DNA of 36,801 bases from assembly GCA_965206395.1 (NCBI GenBank), contig CBDBJK010000026.1, positions 1 through 36,801 of the forward strand, given 5' to 3'. Source of the stretch: CBDBJK01 sp965206395 (GTDB lineage Bacteria; Chloroflexota; Dehalococcoidia; Lucifugimonadales; CATOSD01). A model generated the notes under the pieces. It was not told the origin of the DNA, searched no databases, and was given only the letters and a program-made list of their open reading frames with translations. Position numbers and translations under genes: made by a program. Positions 1-7,796 of the stretch are shown here, piece after piece (positions within the stretch are counted from its first letter, which is position 1; every line of letters begins with the position of its first letter).

Positions 1-213
1 CGTTAGGATTGGGGTAGGTCAAGTCGCAAGAGAATATTTGGCTCCGGTCGCCCTGGCCCAAAACAGTCTTGATTAGTCGGGACCCAGAGACAGAGTTATC
101 TGTCCACTTTGTGAAGCGTACACTGTTTCGTTTTATGTCGCTGATTGCGTTTAGCTTGCTCAGAGCAGACGAGATCAGAGGTGGTCTCGTTTGTCTGAAC
201 AGCGCTGCCCGGT
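1..213. other. Left-edge region without a recognisable gene
   Basis: I see no convincing coding sequence, RNA or repeat here. The segment ends at the left terminal inverted repeat of the IS3-type element that begins near 214, so it is probably flanking DNA interrupted by that insertion. Confidence 0.4.
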
Positions 214-241
214 TTGATAAGTGGAATCGCGCTGCCGTGCG

Positions 242-1070
242 TTAGGCCGCCGCGGACTCGGCAGGCGCTCTGTCAAAGAACTGGTCCGGCGTCATTCCCC
301 CAAGGCTCGAGTGGGGCCGTCCGGCATTGTAAAACTCGAAGTACCGCCCGAGTCCAGTTCTGGCTTCCGGGACCGATTCGTAGGCTCTCAGGTACACCTC
401 CTCGTACTTCACGCTCTTCCACAGTCGTTCGACGAACACATTATCCTTCCAGCTTCCCTTCCCGTCCATGCTGATCTGGATCCCATTGGCTTTCAGCAGG
501 CCGGTGAAGGCATCACTTGTGAACTGGCTTCCCTGATCTGTGCTGAATATCTCCGGCGCGCCGTGGCGTCCCAGGGATTCTTCGAGCGCCTCCACGCAGA
601 AGTCTGTGTCCATTGTGACCGATACCCGCCAGGCCAGCACCTTGCGGCTATGCCAGTCCATCACTGCGGCTAGGTACACGAACCCCCTGGCCATCGGAAT
701 GTACGTGATATCCATTGCCCACACCTGGTTGGGCCTGCTCACCTCAAGCCCGCGCAGCAGGTACGGATACACCGTATGGTCGGGCCGTCGCCGGCTGGTG
801 TTGGGCTTGCGGTACAGCGCCTCGATGCCCATCCGCCGCATCAGTGTGGCGATGTGTCTACGCCCGGAGGAGAGTCCCTCCTGGCGGAGCAGGCCTCGCA
901 TCATCCTACTGCCTGCCAAACGGATACTCAAGGTGCAGCTCATCGATGCGGCGCATCAGCCCGAGACCGGCTTCGCCCACCGGCCGTGGCCGGTAGTAGA
1001 TGCTCCCGCGGCTGATGCCCACTGCCTTTGCCTGGCGGGCGAGAGGCAGCTTGTGATCGCGGTCGATCAT
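242..1070 (-). pseudogene. IS3-family transposase OrfB, frameshifted
   Basis: This is the catalytic DDE integrase-fold subunit of the IS3 transposase. The likely start is the ATG at 1068-1070, overlapping the orfA stop. The N-terminus reads MIDRDHKLPLARQAKAVGIS, followed by the HTH_21-type region and the rve domain with WAMDITYIP (first Asp), FSTDQGSQFTS (second Asp) and DNVFVERLWKSVKYE (Glu). The C-terminus GRPHSSLGGMTPDQFF is typical. One extra base near 916 (reading TTTGGCAGGCAG on the minus strand, where TTTGCAGGCAG is expected) breaks the frame after LEYPF. The open frame visible from 943 is only the 3' part. Confidence 0.85.
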
Positions 1071-1371
1071 CGCCTTGCGCCCGGCAATCCCGCCTTCGTG
1101 AGCGCGGCCTCTAAAAAATCGTTCTCCAACGCAAGCTCACCGATCTTAGCGTGAAGGACCTTCATATCTACCGGCTTTTCAGCCTGCCCTGTCCCGCGCC
1201 AAATAACTGCGCCGCCCGATCCAGCAACTGGGTCTTCCACTGCGTGATCTGGTTCGGGTGCACATCGAACTGGCTTGCCAGCTCCGAAAGTGTCCGGTCG
1301 CCGCGCACTGCGGCAAGAGCCACCTTCGCCTTGAACTCTGCCGAGTGGTTACGGCGGGGTCGTCTGCTCAT
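1067..1371 (-). pseudogene. IS3-family transposase OrfA, frameshifted
   Basis: The protein starts MSRRPRRNHSAEFKAKVALA and continues with the helix-turn-helix region ASQFDVHPNQITQWKTQLL, typical of the DNA-binding OrfA of IS3 elements. The open frame stops early at 1168. In the neighbouring frame it continues through HAKIGELALENDFLEAALTK and ends at a TGA (1067-1069) that overlaps the ATG of orfB as ATGA. In relatives this is one continuous frame, so one G appears to be missing in the G-rich stretch near 1180-1190. A programmed -1 shift on CTGAAAAG is possible but this is not a canonical slippery site. Confidence 0.8.
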
Positions 1372-1436
1372 CTCTCGCTCCTGTCTCCGAGAGCACTATC
1401 ATGCCCTCAATCAGGCAGCGATTCCACTTATCCCCC

Positions 1437-1705
1437 TGTTCAGATTTCCGGAGCCACTTCTCTTTACCTCTGCCTCTGTATCTGCCAACTCCTTACCCGC
1501 AGCCATCAGTTCTTCGAGGAAGATTGTAGTATCTAATGTTGATTCCCTCGTAAAAACCCGTTTTGAGGAAGTTCCAGCGATTCAGCACATCTGAGCGCTA
1601 CCGTATGTTGGGCTAGTATACGGAACAGAGACTGTATATTGTACCCAGGCGCGGGTACGTTTGTTCTAATTCGGCCTGCACAGACTTTTTACGAGAGAAT
1701 CAATG
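1437..1705. other. Intergenic region right of the IS3 element
   Basis: This stretch of about 270 bases is AT-richer than the neighbouring IS. I see no gene or RNA in it. It leads into the promoter of the next gene. Confidence 0.4.
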
Positions 1706-1734
1706 TTGACACAATAGGCACTATGCTTTATGCT
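1706..1734 (+). promoter_or_regulatory. Sigma-70-type promoter for the winged-helix-like gene
   Basis: A perfect -35 box TTGACA (1706-1711), a 17-base spacer and a -10-like TATGCT (1729-1734) lie about 35 bases upstream of the start codon. Transcription would begin near 1741, just before the ribosome binding site at 1757-1764. Confidence 0.65.
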
Positions 1735-1769
1735 TATGTAAGTTCAGTCCACTTATGGAAGGAGATACA

Positions 1770-2279
1770 ATGCCGCACAGTGACTACGCCATATCTGAGG
1801 GATTGATTGAATTAGTTAAGGAGGGAGAGAAAATCGCTGAGGCAGACAAACAACTTACCACCGCTCTTGGAAGGTTCGAGATCGCTTCTAGGCGTTACGC
1901 CGCAGTACGCGATACAGTTACAGATATGTTGGGTGGGGAGAGTCCCTTTGAAGTGTCTGACAGACTCCACGAAATGAAGGAAATCCCTGCAGACCCAAGT
2001 AATCCCAACCAAAAGTACTACGAGAACCCGTACTTCATGATCTATAGATACTTGCACAAGTCGGTTGGCGAGGCTGTTCTCGATGTACTGAGGAATACCC
2101 CTTGCCCTCTTACCCTGAGTCAGTTGGTTGAGGCCCTGAAAGAGGGTCACCTTTCCACCGATGCACGTGCAGTCAATGCCTCGCTGCTGAACATGAACGG
2201 CGTCGAGAAGCTCCCGGATGGTAGTTACCAGATTGAAGGCAGCCCATCGATAGTCAACACGGACGACCTGCCCTTCTAA
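1770..2279 (+). CDS. Small hypothetical protein with a C-terminal winged-helix-like domain
   Basis: I do not recognise a named family. The start at 1770 is chosen because GGAAGGAG (1757-1764) sits at ideal distance. An in-frame ATG at 1755 overlaps that site. The product is 169 aa, acidic and soluble, with no signal peptide. Residues 1-70 look helical (IELVKEGEKIAEADKQLTTA), possibly a coiled coil. The last 70 residues (VGEAVLDVLRNTPCPLTLSQ, then VNASLLNMNGVEKLPDGSYQ) have the pattern of a winged helix with a short beta-wing, as in HARE-HTH or restriction-associated wHTH domains. It stands alone with its own promoter between two insertion sequences. It may be a regulator or accessory protein of the surrounding island. 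This is inference. Confidence 0.7.
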   Translation: MPHSDYAISEGLIELVKEGEKIAEADKQLTTALGRFEIASRRYAAVRDTVTDMLGGESPFEVSDRLHEMKEIPADPSNPNQKYYENPYFMIYRYLHKSVGEAVLDVLRNTPCPLTLSQLVEALKEGHLSTDARAVNASLLNMNGVEKLPDGSYQIEGSPSIVNTDDLPF

Positions 2280-2456
2280 CGACGAACGGCGTGGCCAGCC
2301 TCCAAGCATAACCACGCCGCGTCGCACCTTAACCCGGAACCGCCCAACGCCTTTCACAACGAGGGGGTCAGAGTTACCGATATTATGCGCCAACGCACGG
2401 CCAGACGACGGATAAAGCCACAATCCGTAGCTAATTGGTGCAGTAATGCCGCCATT

Positions 2457-3592
2457 CAGCTTGACTTTTTAGCTGAAATCGACGACAATTATAGGCAGAC
2501 GGGAGCGGTGGTGGTCGAACACCAATCGCTCCCTAATCAAGATGGAGGGTCTAGCTCCACCATGACTGCTACTAATCTTAATCCCACCACGGCGAATCCT
2601 CAACCCCGCAAGACCTATCCCCAAGACTGGCCCGCTTACAACGCCGCCCAAACCTCGGAGAAAGATACCTTCATGGTGCTCCTGGCGGACTTGTGCGCCA
2701 ACATCCCCCAGCCTGAATACAGCTTTGGTCGCCCACGATTCCCTCTGGCGGATATGGTCTACACCGGAACCACAAAGGTTTACGCTGGCTTTTCGGCCCG
2801 GCGCTTCGATTGCGACGTTAGGGATGCCTGCCGGAAGGACTTCATTAGCACACCACCGTCGTTCAACACGGTCAACCGCTACATCGCCAACCCGGACTTG
2901 ACGCCGATCATTACGGCCCTGATCGAGCGGAGCGCGGAACCACTTAGCATTGTGGAATCGGCTTTTGCCGTGGATAGTTCCGGCTTCTCCACCTGTCGCT
3001 TCGACCGTTGGTACGACGCCAAATGGGGCAAAGAGAAGTCTCAGAGACAGTGGCTCAAGGCCCACATCGTGACTGGAACCAAGACCAACACCGTCACCAG
3101 CGTTGAGATCACTCCCAGCAACATCCACGACTCGCCGGTATTGCCCAGGCTGCTGGACAGCACGGACAAGCAGTTTACAATGACTGAGGTTTCGGCTGAC
3201 AAGGCGTACCTGTCGGATGCCAACCTGCGGCTTATCGAAGGGCACGGGGCCTACCCGTACATCCCCTTCAAGTCCAACACCACGGGCAGGGGGTCGCCTA
3301 TGTGGAAGCGGCTTTACGCGTACTTCACGTTGAACGAGGAATCGTGGGCCGCCCACTATCACCGGAGGTCGAACGTCGAAACCACGTTCAGCATGATCAA
3401 GGGCAAGTTCGGCGATTCCGTTCGGGCGAAGTCCGAACCCGGCCAGGTCAACGAGATTCTGTTGAAGATTCTGTGTCATAATATCTGCGTTCTAATCCAG
3501 TCGATGCATGAGTTTGGGGTTACCCCTTCACTTGAACCAAAAGTATTGCCTGAATCACAAGTCAGGTGGTTGAACTAAAAGTGGCCTATTAA
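2457..3592 (+). mobile_element. Insertion sequence carrying the DDE transposase (ends tentative)
   Basis: The transposase is intact. Possible terminal repeats are GACTTTTTAGCTGAA near 2462 on the left and, on the reverse strand, CACTTTTAGTTCAA near 3580 on the right. They match only imperfectly. If they are the true ends the element is about 1.13 kb. I could not identify a target-site duplication. Confidence 0.45.
2562..3578 (+). CDS. DDE transposase (IS4/IS5-like, DDE_Tnp_1 type)
   Basis: A transposase of about 338 aa. The ATG at 2562 is preferred over the further upstream open frame because GGAGGG lies at 2544-2549 and the upstream residues look non-coding. The N-terminal part (YSFGRPRFPLADMVYTGTTK) is typical of these elements. 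The catalytic triad is visible as AVDSSGFSTC (Asp), EVSADKAYLSDANL (Asp) and RRSNVETTFSMIKGKFG (Glu), followed by ILLKILCHNICVLIQSMHE, the usual C-terminal helix. The frame is intact. The exact IS family is uncertain from sequence alone. The 3' end overlaps the reading frame of the convergent HEPN-like gene. Confidence 0.85.
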   Translation: MTATNLNPTTANPQPRKTYPQDWPAYNAAQTSEKDTFMVLLADLCANIPQPEYSFGRPRFPLADMVYTGTTKVYAGFSARRFDCDVRDACRKDFISTPPSFNTVNRYIANPDLTPIITALIERSAEPLSIVESAFAVDSSGFSTCRFDRWYDAKWGKEKSQRQWLKAHIVTGTKTNTVTSVEITPSNIHDSPVLPRLLDSTDKQFTMTEVSADKAYLSDANLRLIEGHGAYPYIPFKSNTTGRGSPMWKRLYAYFTLNEESWAAHYHRRSNVETTFSMIKGKFGDSVRAKSEPGQVNEILLKILCHNICVLIQSMHEFGVTPSLEPKVLPESQVRWLN

Positions 3593-4433
3593 TCTGACTT
3601 TTGGTGCAAAGCCGGTCTCCGGCTACATTTGCCAAAGCTGCTTTGAGCACTTGGAAGCAGACCTTGGCTGTATGCTCGTCAGGTTTGAAACCTGAAGCCA
3701 TTTGTTCGTACGGGTGGATGTAGTTTCTGAAATCCCGCAACCCATGACTAAATTTCTGTACATCCGGCTTGAGCAATCCGATGTCACTCGCCACATCAAT
3801 GAACTCCGACAGCTTCCAATCCTGGTAAGCCTTTACTTTGCCATTCTGCTTCGGACTCTTGGACGACCGATTAAATCTTTCCGGCTCGTTTTGAGCCGCT
3901 CCGAGGAGAACTGCCTCCAAGACGCTACCACACTGGAAGATGACCGATAGGTGAGCGCCATTGGACAGGCATGACTGCGCCTCCTTCACCCGGTCTTGGA
4001 TGATCTCACATACCGCGAAAGCCACCGGAAGTCTCTGAATGTTTGGTATCTCAAATTCCTTGCTCAGAAATCCGTCGTCAGGCGTGGAATTCGCGTTGAA
4101 GGGTTCTCCGCAAAGTCTGGCGACGATTTCGCGGCACTTGCCGAGCGAAACAGAATCTCGTTCAAGGCGGTCCGATTCATATTGAGCCTCGTAGTAGTCA
4201 AGCAATTCCGACAAGACTCGGCCTACCAGCAAGTCTGGCTCTCTTTCCCAGAATCCCCGCATCTTCTTCGCCTTAGACGTGCCGTAAGTCTGATATTGGC
4301 TGCCATGAATATTGACACCATGACGTTTGAAGAATGCTCCAAACGTGGCGTCGGTGAAGTTAAGAACAAAGCCGTCACTCATGTCTAGAACCTTCTCGAC
4401 GTGGTGCTGTTCGGAGAAATTAAGGCTACTCAT
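3555..4433 (-). CDS. Abi-like protein with C-terminal HEPN-type domain (possible phage defence)
   Basis: A 292-aa soluble protein. The N-terminus (NFSEQHHVEKVLDMSDGFVL, then FTDATFGAFFKRHGV and YGTSKAKKMRGFWE) resembles the N-terminal domains found in AbiJ-like and other defence-associated proteins. The C-terminal half is helical and carries GLRDFRNYIHPYEQ, an R-x6-H arrangement beginning RD, as in HEPN ribonucleases. By family analogy it could be an RNA-cleaving abortive infection protein. The last 10-15 residues (about RPLLVQPPDL) are encoded inside the end of the neighbouring IS, so the native C-terminus was probably replaced by the insertion. It is convergent with the transposase. The family name is a recollection, not a search result. 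Confidence 0.65.
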   Translation of the reverse strand: MSSLNFSEQHHVEKVLDMSDGFVLNFTDATFGAFFKRHGVNIHGSQYQTYGTSKAKKMRGFWEREPDLLVGRVLSELLDYYEAQYESDRLERDSVSLGKCREIVARLCGEPFNANSTPDDGFLSKEFEIPNIQRLPVAFAVCEIIQDRVKEAQSCLSNGAHLSVIFQCGSVLEAVLLGAAQNEPERFNRSSKSPKQNGKVKAYQDWKLSEFIDVASDIGLLKPDVQKFSHGLRDFRNYIHPYEQMASGFKPDEHTAKVCFQVLKAALANVAGDRLCTKSQINRPLLVQPPDL

Positions 4434-4768
4434 GCAATTACCATCCCTTCAGCCCCTGTTTATGCGATCCAGTAGGTCGCCAGTGGAGATACCGTCTCTT
4501 GGCTCACCTGTTAGCGGATGCAAGCATTTGAGGCCATTGCGTCGTTTCAATGGCAAGATCGCCTGGGTCGTGACGCATCCGCAGATAACCCAACAGTTGC
4601 CAGCCCGGGACCGAATTCCATGAGCCCGGCGGGGTTCGCGCCTGTGCCCTGTCCTAATGTTGGCGCCCATCCCAGCTCCGGACCGGCTACCGTTTTCATC
4701 TATTATCCTATGCTATCATCTAGAATAGGTCTAGACTATCCTTTTAGCATCGAGGTATCATCGAAGAT
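4434..4768. other. Intergenic region with twin TCTAGA motif
   Basis: No credible gene is visible. Just before the next gene, two TCTAGA hexamers (4719-4724 and 4730-4735) are separated by ATAGG. Each hexamer is itself palindromic, so the pair could be an operator for the downstream zinc-finger protein. This is inference from position only. Confidence 0.35.
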
Positions 4769-5863
4769 ATGGAAAAAAGAAATGCGGCCGATAACGAGGC
4801 ACAACCATTTGAGGTTATGGTGAGGGGACCGTTTGCAGCACTGCTCCGTGTGCCCGACGGTGGCTTTAGCTGGGACGATGGACTCGTGGTCTTCGACAAT
4901 GAGCAGGCCAAGGCGGACACACGGAGCCCGTGGTTAGTTAGGCCATTGGGTCCACGTTCGGTTCGTCAATATGCCCCACTAGCCGTTCAGGATCTACACA
5001 GGCGGTTTTCTCGGCTTGAGCCGACACGCGACGCTATCCATGTCTTCGCCAACGAGTACGGGTTCCTCGGCCATTCTCTAGCTCTCCGCGACCCTGAGCT
5101 GCGGTCACAGACGATACGTATCGACGAGATCCCAGTTGGTGAATCCTTGGGGTTTTGGCAGCGCGAGATAGTGCGCATGGCTTGGCTGCAAGACATGTGG
5201 GACCTAGTACGGCTTAGGCATCGGCAGGTACTAGACCAGCTTGTCCAATGGACCCCATCCGAACAACCTCGAGCCGTCGCCCTTGATTTGGAGTTGCTTT
5301 CGCATGTACGCCTACAGACGCCGCGACCACGGAGTCAATCGCTTCCTGCCTTCTATGAGGAGATCCTTCGGGAGAGAGGGCAATCTGAAAAGGCGAGCCC
5401 CTGGAGCTTCACGATATTGGCTCATGCGGAGAACATCAACGACATTGAGTTACTCGAACGATGGGAGTACGGCGACTCCGTGGAGCCGGCCCGTTACTAT
5501 CTGCATCGAGAAGTGAATAGACAACTCAAGAACCACGTAAGTCCAGCCGTACTTCCCTATCGCAAGGGTGAAATCTACTTCTTTCCAGACTGCCTGCGTG
5601 GTGCTCTCTACACCCTCCTTATGTTGGAACTCTCCGGGCGACAGCGGCCAGCGATGCTATGTGCACGACCGGGATGTGGACGCTATTTTGAGCCCGCACA
5701 CGGTCGGCAGCAGTATTGCGAAAAGCGCTGTCAGCAGTTGGCCTACTACTACCGAAGGAAGGGGAAGGCACAGATGAGCGAATTGCCCCATTCTATAGAC
5801 TGTGAACAATCGGAACCGATTGGAAGAGGAGTATCAAGGCATAACCATGACAAATGCCACTGA
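4769..5863 (+). CDS. Hypothetical protein with C-terminal CGNR-like zinc-binding motif
   Basis: A 364-aa soluble protein. The first about 295 residues have no family I recognise and carry no signal peptide. Near residue 300-340 is a four-cysteine motif: CARPGCGRYFEP, then YCEKRCQQLAYYYRRKGK. The spacing (C-x4-C, about 17 residues, C-x3-C) and the basic tail resemble CGNR or MYND-like zinc fingers found in DNA-binding or stress regulators. The ATG at 4769 follows ATCGAAGAT, a weak ribosome site. The end overlaps the start of the DUF2971-like gene by 17 bases, so the two are probably translationally coupled. It may be a regulator or partner of that gene; the function is unknown. Confidence 0.7.
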   Translation: MEKRNAADNEAQPFEVMVRGPFAALLRVPDGGFSWDDGLVVFDNEQAKADTRSPWLVRPLGPRSVRQYAPLAVQDLHRRFSRLEPTRDAIHVFANEYGFLGHSLALRDPELRSQTIRIDEIPVGESLGFWQREIVRMAWLQDMWDLVRLRHRQVLDQLVQWTPSEQPRAVALDLELLSHVRLQTPRPRSQSLPAFYEEILRERGQSEKASPWSFTILAHAENINDIELLERWEYGDSVEPARYYLHREVNRQLKNHVSPAVLPYRKGEIYFFPDCLRGALYTLLMLELSGRQRPAMLCARPGCGRYFEPAHGRQQYCEKRCQQLAYYYRRKGKAQMSELPHSIDCEQSEPIGRGVSRHNHDKCH

Positions 5864-6344
5864 CGTGGTCGACGCAGTAGCTAAGATGAGGTTTCACTGC
5901 CAAGTCGAGGGATATCACCACGCATACAGCGATCAGGCAAAGCGGGGGGCACGGCTGTACGTCGATAGGCTGTGCGTGGAGATACTCACCTTAAACGAGA
6001 GGGACCGCCGGACGATGCTGTCGCAGATAGGCGGCGTTGCTGCGTGGCAGCTTCGCTCGATTCAATCCAGAGAATGCGCGGTCAAGCTAGTGGAAGGAAA
6101 GACCGGTATCCCCAGCGTCCTGTACAAGTACATTCCCATGGACCGCATCGGCAAGGGGGCTCCAAGGAGCTTGCGGGCGACGCAGCCGTCGGCCCTCAAC
6201 GACGATATGGAGTGCAGCATCGGGCCAATGGGAGGGACCGGTGCAGACGCCAGCCGGTACCGCGCTGCGGTGGGTGCAAAGCTGCAGGAATACCTGGGGG
6301 TCACCATGTCGAAGGGGGAAGTCGCGAAGCTGTGGGTGACCAGC
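5847..6344 (+). pseudogene. DUF2971-like protein, 3' end replaced by an istB fragment
   Basis: The open frame is continuous to 6941 but is chimeric. The first about 165 residues from the ATG at 5847 (MTNATDVVDAVAK) include IPSVLYKYIPMDRIG and RATQPSALNDDMECSIGP. That is the LYKY...S-x-x-x-FND-x-x-EC signature of the DUF2971 family, which is often found in accessory and defence-linked loci. DUF2971 proteins normally run 250-300 aa, so the C-terminal half is missing. The junction with IstB lies near 6335-6345. The start overlaps the upstream zinc-finger gene by 17 bases. An in-frame GTG at 5802 is an alternative start. Confidence 0.65.
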
Positions 6345-6941
6345 ATCAGGGCCGCCCGCTTCCCCGCGGTCAAGAGCCTGGACACCTTCGATTTCCTGGC
6401 CATCCCCTCGGTGAACAAAGCCCTGGTCGTGGAATTGGCCCGGTGTGAATACATCGAACGTCGCGAGAATGCCATCGCCGTCGGCAACAGCGGCACCGGA
6501 AAGACCCACATAGCCCTGGGGCTGGGCCTGGCCGCCTGCCAGAGGGGCATGTCGGTGGGATTCACCACCGCCGCATCCCTGGTCCACGAGTTGATGGAGG
6601 CCAGGGATGAGAGGAGACTCCTCAACCTTCAGCGGCAGCTCTCCCGCCTGAACTTGCTGATCATCGATGAGTTGGGTTTCGTCCCACTGTCCCCCACCGG
6701 AGCGGAACTCCTCTTCGAGGTCTTCAGCCAGCGCTACGAGCGGGGTTCCATCCTGGTCACCACCAACCTCCCCTTCGACGAATGGACCGAGGTGTTCGGA
6801 TCGGAGAGGCTGACCGGCGCCCTGCTGGACCGGCTCACCCACCACGTCCACATCCTGGAGATGAACGGCGACAGCTACCGCCTCAAGGGCAGCCGGGAGA
6901 ACGCTGTTTCCCCGTCTCCAGACTACTCAGACGACGTCTAG
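6345..6941 (+). pseudogene. istB: IS21-family IstB ATPase, N-terminally truncated
   Basis: From IRAARFPAVKSLDTFDF onward the chimeric frame is a clear IstB, the AAA+ helper ATPase of IS21 transposition. Visible are Walker A GNSGTGKTHIALGL, Walker B LLIIDELGFVPLS, the sensor region LVTTNLPFDEWTEVFGS and ERLTGALLDRLTHHVHILEM. About 75 N-terminal residues and the whole istA gene are absent, so it cannot support transposition. The segment is richer in G+C than the DUF2971 part, in keeping with a foreign insertion. If translated it would be a DUF2971-IstB fusion protein. Confidence 0.8.
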
Positions 6942-7033
6942 CTCGTACCAGAACGGCTCCCCCTTACCCCCTGTCATTGCCGGCGGTGGGACATTTCCCA
7001 TGAACAATTATTGAGGACATTTATGCTGCCCAA
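6942..7033 (+). mobile_element. Right-end remnant of an IS21-type element
   Basis: The sequence after istB contains GGTGGGACATTTCCCATG and GAACAATTATTGAGGACATT (about 6985-7022). This is the GGGACATTT-type direct repeat array commonly seen at IS21 ends. The left end of the element is missing, consistent with the truncated istB. Confidence 0.55.
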
Positions 7034-7622
7034 TTACGCCAAGTGGTACGGATTTACTCCGCCCCATTGGCCCAACTTCCCGCCGCCCTTGACAGAAGTA
7101 ATACTTAGCGAACTTCTCTGGGTGGTGACTACAATCCCCCCTACATCAATGGGATCTCGTATTTTCCCCTGCTCGTCGTTCCGTCCCATCCTCACGCTTA
7201 CGGATGCTCCTGGTGGAGGGTGTATAGTCCCGTCGTAAGGGCTGAAAACCAGCACTTCGTGGCAGGTCTCGCCCTCGGTGTTCTCTGCCACGCTGTAGCG
7301 CACGCTGGTTATTTCGTCGAAGTGGTAATCCCATTTGCAGGGCGAGTTGGTGTTGCCTGGTATCTCCCGGTCCTCCGGCGCGCAGTCTGAACCCGCTGTC
7401 TATAAAGGCGGTAAGGCCCGTTTCTCCATCGGCCAGGGTCACTACTCGCGAAATATGTGGGTCGTCATGGCTGGGGTAAGGAACTGATCCCCAGAATCGG
7501 ATGCGACCGTCAGGCTGAGTTTCTCGCTGAGCAGGTTGTTCGATGACTTGGGCAACCCAGGCAAGCTCGATATATGGACGGTTGCTTTGAAGGCGTTCCT
7601 GAAAGTGCTGGGTAACCTTCAT
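7034..7622 (-). pseudogene. DUF4258-like small protein followed by a shifted reading frame
   Basis: The minus-strand frame starting at 7622 reads MKVTQHFQERLQSN, then VIEQPAQRETQPDGRIRFWG, SRVVTLADGETGLTAFIDSG. This matches the HFxxR...P...DGRxRYxG...RVVxL...TAFxDxxF pattern of DUF4258 proteins, often toxin-like partners in small accessory operons. After about residue 80 that frame becomes low-quality. The neighbouring frame then reads sensibly (KWDYHFDEITSVRYSVAENT, DGTIHPPPGAS), ending at 7034 with no good start codon. Either the gene is frameshifted near 7385, or a second short gene has lost its start. The AACTTC-rich right end may belong to the IS21 remnant boundary. Confidence 0.5.
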
Positions 7623-7674
7623 GCCCTTATTGTATAGATGGTCCGGTAAATTGCAAACTGGCTATATGGAAACG

Positions 7675-7708
7675 GAGGCCCCCGGCACAAGTCGGGGGCC
7701 TCTGTTTT
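7675..7708 (+). terminator. Strong intrinsic terminator hairpin
   Basis: A perfect 10-bp stem, GAGGCCCCCG (7675-7684) with CGGGGGCCTC (7693-7702), is followed on the plus strand by TGTTTT. The stem also lies just downstream of the tRNA-like fragment on the minus strand, where only a weak T tract (CGTTTCC) follows. It may once have served that RNA gene. Confidence 0.75.
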
Positions 7709-7723
7709 GCCGATTCAGTTTTG

Positions 7724-7775
7724 GGTAGTGGGGGTTGGACTCGAACCAACGACCTTCAGGTTATGAGCCAGGTTC
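7724..7775 (-). pseudogene. tRNA-Met(CAT)-like 3' fragment A
   Basis: Read on the minus strand, CTGGCTCATAACCTGAAGG provides a CAT anticodon-like loop. It is followed by the T arm GTTGG-TTCGAGT-CCAAC and an acceptor-like CCCACTACCC. The anticodon stem has mismatches. The expected 5' half (GGTAGTGGG acceptor strand and a D arm) is not visible before the IS5 boundary at 7796. It is therefore a partial or degenerate tRNA rather than a working gene. tRNA 3' halves are common attachment sites for integrating elements. Confidence 0.6.
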
Positions 7776-7796
7776 GCCGACGTAGTCACTTACTAG

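Larger units (their letters stand above)
214..1436 (-). mobile_element. IS3-family insertion sequence, degenerate
   Basis: Two genes on the minus strand, orfA and orfB, lie between matching imperfect terminal repeats. The left repeat is GATAAGTGGAATCGC followed by GCTGCC (216-236). Its reverse complement is at 1414-1434, with one base fewer in the middle. The length of about 1.22 kb is usual for IS3 elements, which transpose through an OrfAB DDE transposase. Both reading frames are interrupted (see the gene entries), so the copy is probably inactive unless the shifts are base-calling errors. I could not identify a target duplication. Confidence 0.85.

Noticed and set aside
6062..6851. Two overlapping minus-strand open frames across the istB region
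   Set aside because: They are antisense to the clear Walker A/B-containing IstB sequence and show no motif of their own.
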